Below, in pieces: positions 27,360 through 40,600 of a DNA stretch of 64,000 nucleotides (its first letter is position 1; each line of letters starts with the position of its first letter). The stretch lies in contig CABFPE010000303.1 in the NCBI GenBank assembly GCA_900660155.1, positions 279,706 through 343,705 on the forward strand, in the 5' to 3' direction. Position numbers and translations under genes: made by a program. A model generated the notes under the pieces. The model searched no databases. It had not been told where the DNA came from and saw only the letters and a program-made list of their open reading frames with translations. Source of the stretch: Hofstenia miamia (taxonomy: Eukaryota > Xenacoelomorpha > Acoela > Hofsteniidae).

Positions 27360-30300
27360 ATCAGACAACTGGTATTGGATTATTGACATTCAAGCTCTCT
27401 GGCAACAGGCAGATATTTTTCTTTTCATCACATAGTATTGAATACTTTGTTTTTCACTCTCCTGCATGTCTTGTATCCAGATTTCCGAACTATTTTTTGC
27501 TCAACTATACCGGGTTGCGTTTAGTTTCTACCTTTGTGGAATCTTTTGCAATTTCTTAATGCCTTTTGCAACTGATGCAACCCATTCACTTCCATGAGAG
27601 AAATTAATCTCAACCACTGGAAAGACTGCGTAATACAGTGCTCGCAAACAACAACAGCACTGAACAAATACTTTCATTTCTAATTTAAATGCTTAACACA
27701 GATTTTAACATACATGCTGGGTTAAAGACGTCTTTGCATTTCGCACGTTTGACGTCAGAATTTGACTCTACCTTTTTGGCATAAAGTACAGGTTAATGGA
27801 GGATTTTCTATTTGCACATTTGAAGCAAATTGTATTTGAACATAGGTTTTGATTGCTTCTTTCCACAAACAATACAAAAAGGCGTTATGGAATATGGGAA
27901 CTATACAAAAACTTACCAGAAATTTTCATTTTCTAGCAGCTAGGGAGGAATATATTTTACCAAAATGCTTTGTAAATTAGTTGCTACAATTGAAATTTGA
28001 AAGCTAATATAGTGAGAAATTTCTCCAAGGCACAGCGTTTGCAAGCAATCCATCTCTTACCAATTTGTCTTATTCTACAATTTGCTTGCTTTAAGGAAAA
28101 ACATGACATTAATGTTTGGAATTTTTTTCGTTAATACATTCCTGTTAGACAAGGGCGTTCTTCAAACGTGGTTGCGCTCGTTTCATCACAATGTATATAT
28201 AAACGGACCGAGAGTTTCTTTTTTCATAGAATCTTTATTTCATTCAATTTCTCTGGTTTTTTTAAAATCTGCCTCAATTGAAGCGATTGCTAAAATTGTT
28301 CTTTCTCGGTTATTTCAAGAATTCTTATGCATAATCGTCGATAAGTTCTGTATTCTTGTATGTAGATGCCTTGTTTTGTAAACCATCATCTTTAAAATAT
28401 TCATTTACTAATATATGCTAGTCTTTAAATGTATCTTTGTTAGTTAATTCGAAAATTTTATCGGAACAATTGAAAGGACAAGCGGTCGCGAGAAAATTCT
28501 GTTCATTTTAATGTTTAACATCTTTTTAGAACATACCGATGTTCATAATAGCGGTCTTCCTGAATGTGACATGGATCCTTTACCAAGAACTACAAGTCCC
28601 GATAGTAAAGTGGATTCAGAAGAAGTATGCTATTTCTATCTCTATTTGTTTTACAAATTTTAAAGCTTGGATTGATAATCACCTTTGGTGATAATTATTT
28701 AAGTGGAATTTTAGAATAATTGTCATCGATAGGTACGCGTCAATTTTACTAATTTTGTATTCATCCGCTTTCATTTTTTGTATTTTTTAATAATGATTTT
28801 GAACTCACCTTTTATAGTAGGGTTGACATACTATTTAGAATCATTAATCTTACTGTTATTCTATTAAGCATTGAGTACAGATTCCCGAAAAATTTGCCTT
28901 CGTTGCATCAGGCAACGAAATACTTTTTCCTATTGTTATTTTAAGTTAAGAATTGGAATAGCTGTAGATTAGGTACAGACTAATTTCTAATATACAATCA
29001 TAATAATAGCATTTTTGTCATTTCGAAAAAACTGCAATCGATTTCTTAACAGTGGAAAACAAATTTTAAATTCTAATTATTTTGCATTTTTTGTATTTTA
29101 TATCACTTTATTTCGTGCTATTTTTAGCTACCAATCCATGATTTAATGTATGGAAGCAACGACATTTTGTTCGATTTATCTGCGCAAAATGACGAGCGAC
29201 CATCATCGAAAACATTGCCAGATATTGAGATCGAGCGACAAGCGCTGGAACGACGAGTCGAAGTTGAAAAGGTCGCACAGGAAAAAACCGAAGACGAACG
29301 AGCATGTGCCAGGGCTTTTGTAGATTTATTGGTTACTAAACTTCCTTCCTTGTTAACCATTCAATCAGTGGATGAAGCGGACGCCGCCATCCTTCAGTTG
29401 GCATCCAATTTTTGCTCAGGTGTTAAATTCATTCATAGAATTACTTTTCATAAAATACATTGATTTTTACTCGGTCATAAGAGTCATATTTCTAGCTTTT
29501 GAACTCATTTCTGATTAGCGTTAATCAAAGATTTTTTAAATTGAGTAAACGTTTATTTTTTATTTACTCTTCACTCAAACATTTTGCGCTTTAGTTTTAT
29601 GTGGGGGAAATCTGTTAATAAAATGCGTTCTTTTTTAATTACTTAGTCGTTTAGATCTAGTTAAGCTAAAAGAAACATCATCTAGTGCTACCCAAACTGC
29701 AGACTTTTCTCAGTCTGTTCTAATTTTAAACGCAGATGGTGTCTACATCGCCATATACTACTCGTTGCTGCTCAATCTTAAGCTTATACGGAGTAAATAT
29801 TATGAGAATAATGGTGGACGCCTCCCTCTCACTCAGGTATTTAAATTCTACCAATCATCCATATAGTCATGCATTTGTTCTATGGAATTGTGTAATTTTT
29901 TATTTTTAAGCATTTGAATGAGCAAATCTGAAAGACTTTTATATTTAAGGAAATTGAATATTGCCTTATTCATATAAAAGGTTGCTTGTATTATTTAATT
30001 ATTAAATGAAAAAATTCCATTACATGGATAGTTTGTATTACATTGATCTGTTTCATTAATTCAATTGGTTTGTATAATATACAATTTCTGAAGTATTCGG
30101 AACGTCTCAAATGCGCTTGTGCTATATTGCGTTAAAACAACTACGTTAATTTTGAATATCTTATAGGCAAGGTGTTCTAGTAATATCTATAATGCTGGTG
30201 TGTCTGGTGCTGTGATCATCTATGCTGTATTTAAATAATATTTTTTAAAAAAATAAATATTGTATTTTATATATGGAAAAAATATATTTATTGTATTGAA

Positions 30301-33300
30301 AACAATTGTAACTCGAAAAAATATTTTTTCGATGCCTCGTATACAACACTATCGACAGTCTGAGGTGTCCCAGAATTTTTTGTTACAATCAATAGTTTTT
30401 AAAGAGTGTTAAGCCAGAGGGACTCGGAACGCATTCTAATAAATCCAGTATACAATATATTTTAGTATTTCTGGATTTATTTTTATAAAAAAATTATATA
30501 TTGTATTAATTTTATTGCAATATATTTTCATAAAATATATTTTTGACGATATTTCGTCTGCTTTAATTGAATGAAGGAATTATCTCTTAGGACTCAGTGG
30601 ATCAATGGTTTTCCGCTTCAATGATTTGACCCTAAACCGGCCAAGTTCAAACCCACTTTGATTAAGCCAACATCTGTCAATTTATCCAAACTTACAATAT
30701 ATTTTGAAGTTCCTGTTCCTGGTTTTGAGAGATATTTTTCTATTCTGTGTGCTTTTAGTTGATTTCATGCAAAATCATGAATATATTTAAGAATATAAAA
30801 GACGTGAAACAATCTAAATCAATTTTCATCTATTGCAATAATTAGTGAACCTTTTTAATTACTTGGCAAATAAACTGCCCTTAACATATAAATTATAATG
30901 TTTCTTCCATCATGTTTTATTGCAATTTCTGTTTACATCAAGTTCAAACTACAATTAAACTTCTGAATGTAAATAGTGTTTGAAAATTATTCTACAAAAT
31001 AATTTTTCAATTAAATTAACTCTGGGTTATGCAATGCTTCCAATAAAAAACTTTGAACAGCTGTTCAGTAATTCATGTGATACCTGTCTCAGTAACAACT
31101 GTTTCATGCAAATGCACTTGTGTAATTCTATCATATTTTTGCAATTACGCGCTTTGCTTATAATATTTTCATTTATCGTAATTAAATTACTCTATGCCTT
31201 CTCTGCCCGGCATTTTAATCAATCAAATATAAATTGTACAAAAATATGTACAAATATGATTTATCCAAACTCCAACTACATATCCCGTTTAAAATTTTGC
31301 AAATATCCATGGTTGAGGTAGTACTAAATTCAATTATATTTAGACATTTCTCCCATAAAAACTGTTAAAAATCAGGCCGTTTTCATTACTAATAATCTTT
31401 CATAGAATGAAGTCATATCAAATGCGGTAAAATATCATTTAAAAAGTTCTATAAAATGAAATGTATTTATCTTATTTGCACTAAATTACTCTATGCCTTC
31501 TCTGCCCGGCATTTTAATCAATCAAATATAAATTGTAACGAGTACAAAAATATGTACAAATATGATTTATCCAAACTCCAACTACATATCCCGTTTAAAA
31601 TTTTGCCAATAACTTTACAAATACAATTGAATGACGTCTATCTACTAAATGATATTATAAAAGTACACGGTAGATTTGTAGAAATATCTAGAAAAGGATA
31701 AAGAACTCACACTAAAATGGAATTTGAAAAGTTTCTTTACGATTTTTTAACTGCTTGCAAGGTAAGTTCAATTGTAGGAAGGATATATTCAATCTGTTTT
31801 CAACATAATTTAAATCAGATTATGATATCACATGCAGCTGTAGAAAATGTGTTGAATGCAACTATGCAGTTTAATAATGTCCATTTATTATTCACTGTAT
31901 GTGCATATCTCTGTGTTCAAAAAGAAATACACATATTCAAAATTTTAAGCTGAAAACGAAAATCATGTATGTTTTTTATGATATTGCATTTTAAAGTGGT
32001 TTTGCAACCATATAATCGTATGTATCAAGCACATCTTAGCAATATGTTTGTAACACAATTTTTTTAATAAAATATTAAGCATGCATGATATATAAATTTC
32101 AGCTTAACATGAAACAAAGAAATTGTAGACACTGTTCAATTGATTTCTACTGCATATGTGATCATCACTTTAAGAAAGCGGCCAAGAAAATATCCACTAT
32201 ACTTGCATGACAATTACAACAAGACTATGAGAAATAATTGGACCTAAAGCTGAAACGAGACGGCAAATATTGTCGTATTTACGTAATCTGAAAATATTAA
32301 TGGGTTGGAAATGATGCTGCTTAACAAAGAACAATTTTGCCTTGAGCGGCATATGCAATTCAGTAAGCAATATTTGCTCGTCCACAGATTAATAAAATAT
32401 TAGAAGTGTTTAAAAACGCTATTGTTCCTTCTATAGCTGTATCAGAAAAACGAAAATTTTTTGATCAAATGAATACGTCTCTAAAATTATTGAATATAAT
32501 TATAGCCAAAAATTCAATTTCATAGTTTTCATTTGCCGGAATAATTGCAACGACAATACAACACTTCTGATCCGTATGGGAACGCCTTCATCAAGCTTTG
32601 AAAGTTTTGGATTCGTAATATATGAAAATATTAGCTAAAAATGTCATTTTCGATAATTTATGGATACATGCAATATGAATTATTATTTTTACTTTAATTA
32701 CGTTTGTGAAAAAAAAGTAAGAGTACATATTTTAGATAAAAAAGTGTGTTATTTGCATACATATAAAAATATATAATTTTAAATAAGACTTAAAAAGTGC
32801 AAAATACTCGGAAATGATCATTACTAAGTGATAAGAAATGGCTGTACCAAATTTACGAGATGTACAATTTCACATTTTAACAAAATTTTGCCTCTTTCTA
32901 CAATTAAAATATTAACGTACAGAACTAATCAAGACAGCCAAAAAAAATTCAAATGCACACAGACAGTGTTATTATTATGGATAATATGTTATGAATTGCA
33001 AAATATTGATTTAGAAGCAATTCATTGAAGAGGTGCACGAAAGCGGTGTTCTTGTTTACCTGTCTTCAACATGGTTGAGTGAACTATACAAAATCATTAT
33101 TATGACTGATATTTTGGGCCTTGCAAATTACTCTCCCACAAATCCAGAATTCAATCAAGCTCTAATTCGATTAATCACTGGTATTGTTTATAATTCATAT
33201 TCGAATAATGTGGAAATTATGTCAAGGTTTGCTTGACAACAGTTTTACAAATTTTAAAGTAGTGTACGGAGCACTGTTTTATATTGGTTATTCTTAAAAT

Positions 33301-34600
33301 AACGGGTTGAACACTGCTCATATAACCAATTATAGTCCTAATTTTTTGATGAAAGGTTATAGATGTCATATTTTTATGGTATCGATACGTGGCTATCACT
33401 ATGGTGGGGCTCTTAATCCAAAATGTATTCTTCTCAATGAAAATTGATGTTCTAAATTTTGTGAGTAATTTGTAGAAGTCGTCTAAATGAGATTATTGTA
33501 TTTTAAATTTTTGCTAAGACCATCTTTTTGGTAAGTTTTATCTTAGTAAAGTTTTGCGTATGCTAACTTTTGAATTTATCCGTAAAAATTATTCAAAACT
33601 AGCAGAACATAATCTTAATGCAATAGAAACAGAAACACATTACTTTTAATAGTTTTTAAGAATGTTGCACTTTTCTACAAACGTGGGCGTTATTAGAACG
33701 GGGATTTTTAAATCGTTTTGTTTAAGCCTGTTGTCTTTGAGCAGATATATGCACTTTAAAAACCCTACCTGAAAATTAGAGATTTAAAAACATCACATGT
33801 ATCATTTAAATTAAAGGCATGTTGATTGCAAGCTATTAAATATATGTCTCCTTAGTTCACCATTCTATTTATTCGGCTTTAATTATTGTCACTTTAGGTC
33901 TTTTATAGATTAACCAATTATTATCTGGCTTATTAGAAATTTTATTTAGATATTGATGGAATGGGAAATCTGGAACTTGGTGGCATGATGCTTCATAATA
34001 GTCCCAAAACGAAAGCAAGCTTGCGTCGTAGAATTTCGGAAGACCAAAACCCCGCATTTGTTGCAGGGTTAAAATTCTGTCGTCGAATTTTATTGGCTGT
34101 GTGGGATAGCGTATTAGAAGTTCTGGCGCAACCACTTAGGTCTAAATCTATATCAGGAGTTTCCTGTATTGCAAGTGTGATCATCGAGGGTAGTAAAGAA
34201 GTCACACAACGTGATAGACAAGCAATTTGCTTAAGTCTTGATGGCCTAAGTAATGCAGCTCTGTTATGTTGTTCTGTAGGTATGTATTAATTTTCATATA
34301 CCTATTCTATTATAAGTATCTTGTTTGGTTGCTAGGTGTTTTATGGAACTATTATTAATTATCTTTTCTTCTAACTGTTAGACAATGGTGCATTGTCGGT
34401 AGCTAATGGTCAGATATATTGTTTATTTTCAATGTTATCTAAATATACAAATTTTTCAATTGCTATACAGATACATTTAAATGCACTTATTCAATATAAA
34501 GACTTGATTAAATAGTTTTAAAGCTGTAATTAAAAAATTAAAATTTTCTCGTTACAATTCCACACCATTGATATTTCGTACCAGTTCATCAATAATACTT

Positions 34601-34648
<48 letters not shown>

Positions 34649-37600
34649 TTGGATCGAAATGAATTTTAATCATTATATTTTACATTCTGTTTACACACTT
34701 TTGAAATTCTTTTAAGTATTTTGTCATTTAAGGTGTCCCATCTCTGTGCTCTTCGGTGTTCTTACTTATTACAAACGCGTCTTGTTCATCATTTCAAAAT
34801 ACTGACCAGATTGTGCGAGAGGTTAAACTTCATGCTTCTCATATGCTTTCTATGGATGCTTTGCTCAATGTTGGACTAGAAATTGGAAGTCATTGTACAG
34901 AATGCTGGAAATATGTTTTCAAGTAAGATATTTAGCGTTTCGATAGATTTACAATTTGTATTTATGTGCAGAATCTTTCAATAAGTGTGAATGAAAATAT
35001 TGCTGAGATGGTTATTGGGATAGAAGGGGGCTTAGCATGCATTGTGTAAAACACTTTTCTCCAATCGCTGATGTTAATCTAGCGACAATTTTGCGAACTA
35101 TTTTGTACTAATTGAGAATTTTTAAAGCATAACGAAGAAATTGTAGATATCTAATGTAGTATATCTTACGCAATGTTTGCTGCCTTAAAAATTTGGAGCT
35201 AAAATGCCAAAATATTTTCGCTAATGCGAACTTAGTAGTTGATATTTCACAAAATTTTAAGAAAAGTCACTCTATAATCAAGATTGGGAATTTAATGAGC
35301 TCATATGACGGAATTTATATCAATTTTATGCTGACATCTAGCCGTCAAAATTATCATTATTTATACCAAGATTTATTTTCAAATTTGTAAATACGTTTAT
35401 TTGAAAAAGTATGGGGTGTAATAAAATAATCAACATATAAAAACATTAAAATTAAACTATAATTTTTAAATGATCAATTCATCAAACAATTATAGAACCA
35501 TTGGTAATCATTTTTATTCTAACAAATAAATAAATCACATACACATATGCGGTAGTTGGAGCTTAATCAACAATCATAGCACAAAAAACTTTCAATTGGA
35601 ATTGTATCTAATATTCTGCATTACATAAAATGTTACAAATTTCAACAAACAAATCAAATTTGATTCTAATAGATGCAATTATCACAATATGCAAAGGATT
35701 TTTTATTCAATGCGAAAGATCTAAGTACGATTATCTAATAACTGAAACAATGTATACTAAAATTTCGTAAAATCAAAATAATTCATTAAATATTGATTCC
35801 AAGTAATCACTCATATGTATTTAAACACGTCAGTTTGAAGCATTATGCCATTGTAAATATAATTACAAAAAATTGATTTTCATTAAGAATTCGAATTTGA
35901 TTTAGTCAACAAAATTAACAAAATAATCAATCACACATGTGAACTATAATTAAAGTAAAATAGCTAAACGAATTAAGAAAAATTAATACTATTCATAATT
36001 ATACGTATGTTTATTACTAACATTAAGTATGATTAATATATAACTAAATTATTTTCAACGTATGACTTGTATATTCCAGAGAATTATCATTAATATGAAG
36101 CCATTGGCAAGTGCACACGATAATGACATTTAATCCTCTTTGAATTGAAACTTTGTTTACTAAGCAGACGAAAATAATGACGTAATTGATCATTACGCTT
36201 AAAGTAGCGTTCAAACATACAACTTTGTTCACAATTTTTCGGAAATTAAAATATTCACAACAAAGTTTTATCGTGTTCACAACTTTTTCAATTATAATTT
36301 ACAAACTCAATATATTCTGTAGTGCTCGGTTGTCTTTGTTCAACTTGGATAAGCTGAAGTCCATCTCTCACAACCGAATGGACAGTCTCACAAAATATAT
36401 CAGAAGGCAAGAAGCTGAGATTTTTAAAGCGAGGATCCAAGAACGACGCAACAACATGAACGCTGAGTTGGGTCAAAAACTCGTCGTCGTCCATCGAGAA
36501 TCTGAATAACAAGTTTTGCATCAAAGTGTCGCTGAGGCTTAAACCACTTTCTGATTTTGGGATCTTTCGCGACAATTTGTTGACAAGGTTGAACAGAACT
36601 GGGTATACGACAGAAATTGAGACCTAATTATCTGCTTCCCATATGTCAGTGGCAAGTTTTAAGTCTTCCAACAATAAAACGGCGTCATCCAGCTCATCCT
36701 TTTGTTCAATACTAAACGTCAGGGAAGAAATATCTTCTTTAGCAACAACACCAGGTTTTTTACTGTGATTGAAAATGCGAGGTGAATTGTCTGAAAAAGA
36801 CTGTAACATCAAATATGTTGAATTCCAGCGAGTTTCAACATTCAGCTTTAGTTCATTGGTTTTCTTGTCTGGAAGCAACTGGTCGCGCATTTTTCGAAAT
36901 TCACGCAATAAAGTTTCCCTTTTCCGAAGTTTAGTGACTGACGCATGCTTCTTTGTAATAAGTTGGCCAAGTTGAGAACCTTCATTCAGTTACGGCACGG
37001 CCAGGCGCATCTCTCTTTGTCTTTTGTTGCCAAGCGTTTTTCTCTGAGTCGTTTAATTTTTAAGGTGATAAAAAAGTTCTCCATTACCTCCACTAAACGC
37101 AAACTCATTTTTGCACATATTGCAGGTGATGGTCTTATCGTCTTTCTTCAACATGTTCTTCCATATCCAGTTTTCTTTCCCCATTATAACATCTGAAATA
37201 CAGTAATATGGAGAAGAATAAAGTTAAAGCAACACAAACAGTTAAAAACAAAACACGGTAACGCCACGCACGGTCAAGAGACTGGAAATGACGTAAATGA
37301 ATGTGTCATTTTTAGCCAAAATTTCCACGAACATTTAGTAGTGCAATTGACCAATGAAATTCGTTGCACGTGTATATTGTGTTTCATTGCACACATAATT
37401 TGCATAGCATCATTGTGTCATCGGTAAACCGGTTAACAATTTTTTAACCGATTAACCGCGTTCAGCTCTACAACAAAGATTTTTGTGTTCCCACATACAA
37501 CTTTTGCTGACAACCTCATTAAATTCGAAAAAGTTGTGAACAAAGTTGTATGTCTGAACGCTGCTTAAGTAAACAATTGGCATTGAAATGCAGGTTTTAA

Positions 37601-40600
37601 CGTGTCTAAAATGTGCGCTGCATTCTTTCAACTGCTATAGTGAATGCAAACGACTCATTTGTTTGTCACTGCCTAACCCAGTCGTACACTGCTGTCAAGT
37701 AAAGTGTAGCCATTGTTTAACAAACAAAGAATTAGATACAATTCAATTTATTAGCAAAATTTAAACTAAAAATATTAACATATATTTAGTTATGCTATGT
37801 ATGCGAATGCCATTGGGTATTTTAATCAATAAAAAGTTAAATACATATAATAATGATGTGATATATTCTAAGACTAATCATTTTGATGATTGGGAAGATT
37901 TCGATGTCACGGCCATTTTTAATAAGAAAAAAGAACATACAGACCTAATATGCTGCCGTAAAGGTTTACTTGAAAATCGAACACAAAAAATTGTGTAATT
38001 ATCTTACGAGGTCTATCCCAAAAGTAAGTTTCCCTATGAAATAAAAGACAAAATATGTCAGTGAGAAACTTTTTTATTTCACAAAACTTTAAACAAACAT
38101 GAGTTTATTCAACATACGAACCGTCGTTGTCAACACATTTGTTCCATCGGTTCACCCAGCTGTCAAAGACATGAGCAAACCACCTTCAGCCAGATATCGC
38201 AATCATGCTGAAGTTGCTTTATTGATCTCATCCGTGGACTCAAAACGGCTTCCACGGAAAGTTTTTTTCATTTTTGCAAAAAGATAAAAGTCGGTGGGAG
38301 CCAAATCGGGAGAATACCTGGGTTGACTGAGTAGCTCCCAGTCCCAATCGTCAAGAAGATCCGTGACCAATCTCGCCGTGTACACTGGTGCATTTTCATT
38401 GTGAAAAATCTGTCCACGTTCCAGAAGCTTTGGGCGCTTTTTTCTGATTGTTGGACGAAGTTTCTCTTGCAGGACCCATTTATAATATGCAGCGTTAATT
38501 GTGGTGCCTATAGGGACAGCCCAGTTCACCAAAATACCGGCCACCAAAACGATGTGCATCACTTTCATTGCACCTTGTTTGCGCCGAGCTTTCTCGGGAC
38601 GCGGAGAACCTTGTTTGTGCTATTGCGCTGATTGTCATTTCAACTCAAGGTCCAATGAGTAGACCCATGTCTCATCGCCAGTCACAATACGGCTGAGAAA
38701 GACTTGACCCTCTTGCCGAAATCTGCGCAGGTTGGCACGGCATAGACGCACTCGTTCTTCTCGTTCACCTTCATCCAGAAGGTGTGGGACCCACTTGGCA
38801 AAAATCTTCTTCCTAAGAACATCCACAAGAATGTGGTGAACGGTACTATGTAGTATGCCTGTGATGTTCTCAGTGTCTTGACATGTTCTCCTTCTTTCCT
38901 CTTCAACCACAGTCCTCACTTGCTCCACATTGTCACCAGTGGTGGACGTCTGTCGTCTTCCAGAACGCTGTTCATCTTCCACATCCAATCGAACATTTGC
39001 AAACTTGCCACCAACTTTCGAACAATCTGAATTGATGGAGCATATGGTCCAAGAGTGTCACACAAAATTTGGTGAATTTCTGGCGGCCGCTTCTCCGACA
39101 GTGCCAAGAACTTCATTATAACACGAATTTCATACGTTGAAAACGATTGCTGTGCGGTCATCTTATACATACCAGCCAATATTGAAAAGCGATTGTGCAA
39201 CTAACTTACAGTTTGAGAGAGTGAAACTCAGTGATTATCTTACACATAAATCAAAGCTCACTGACGTACAGTTTCAATACCCTAGCTGTTATGTGGGCTG
39301 AACTAACCCAGAGAGAAATTTATTTTTGGGATAGACTACGTACTTTACCTAAAGAACTCGTACACTGCCGTAATTAAAACTTTCTTACTTTTCTTTACTT
39401 ACCGAGGTATATGACCAGCTAGAGGAAATTGCATACATTTATAGTTATTAAATACTTATGTAATAAACCACTTGTGGGTTACACAGATTTATTCTTTACA
39501 GCTACAATTGATATCAAAATGTTTTTTCATTTCTAGGAACTTTTGCAGGATCCCTATTTGTATAAGAGTTAGGCTTTCTCGCTGCATCTTCAAAAAAATA
39601 GTCTTTTTTTGTACTCTTAACACGTTTAAGAAAGGGTTTTCCTTTCGATTTGTCTTTCGCAGATGAACAATTTTTAATCGATCGTTCATTTTTTCCAAAT
39701 GATGGCCCGTGAACTTTTTAATGTTTTAAGCAGTCGATTTGGCACATGGTACACAAGAGTGTGCATGTATGGAGTAATCGAAAAACAAGTTTAAAATTTT
39801 TGAATGAATTTTAAACCTTGTATAATGCAGGTTTTTGGACTAATCCAGCTTTACAAAAATAACAATTAATCTTGTTTCTAAAAAAATCGTTTGGAACAAA
39901 TACAAACATGCTTTTTTTACTTATTATCTATTTCTGGCAGTACAATACCAGAATGCAAACAAGAATTTGCAATTTTTTTTCTAAATGAAAAACATCCATA
40001 GCCTCCATTTCTGTAAAAACGTCGCCACAGATCAAGTTATAAACTTCATTCCACAGTTGCCAGGTATTGCTAAAATTAAATAAAAATGGTCTTGATAAAA
40101 ATTCAAGATTAAAATATATTACAAAATACTGATATTTTTGTTATGCAGTGAGCACACATGTGTTAAATTATGGTATACAATCTTATTAAAACGTCCAAAA
40201 GACATTTTTTAATATACTTTACAACGTTCTTTTTTACTAAACTATCGCAAATGAAATCACCAGGTTCAATACAAGCAAACAGTTTGCCCCTTTCCGCAGC
40301 TGATAATGGTGTGAAGTCAATACATTTTTTATTTGCTGCATTGTTTACAGTTACCTATTAACATTTCATTAAAAAATGATCGTAAGACTCTTAGTTACCT
40401 CAAATGCAATTCCAAGTGATCTGACTGCCAACACAAATGCATTCAGGTGAACAGTGGTGCCACCCAAATAATTATCACGATCAATTAAATACCGCAGCAA
40501 AGGTTTCAAAAGCCTACAAGAAGTGTAAAAAAATTAAATTTTAATTTTTTTCTTAATATATATATATATTAGTTTCAAAGAGCAATTTTTTGAAAATATA

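Noticed and set aside
33181-33236. ARFGEF3 exon 16 extended to a GT at 33227, as the open frame suggests
   Set aside because: That donor gives phase 2 and a stop in exon 17. Using GTATTG at 33181 restores the phase and yields LITDIDG, matching human LTDIDG.
33869-34205. Minus-strand open frames over ARFGEF3 exon 17
   Set aside because: Shadows of the conserved plus-strand exon.
39519-39705. Alternative last-exon frame of the nested gene (GPSFGKNERS ... KPFLKRVKS)
   Set aside because: It would need a phase-1 join that the preceding exon does not offer. The other frame joins in phase and ends exactly at the AATAAA signal. It remains a weaker alternative.
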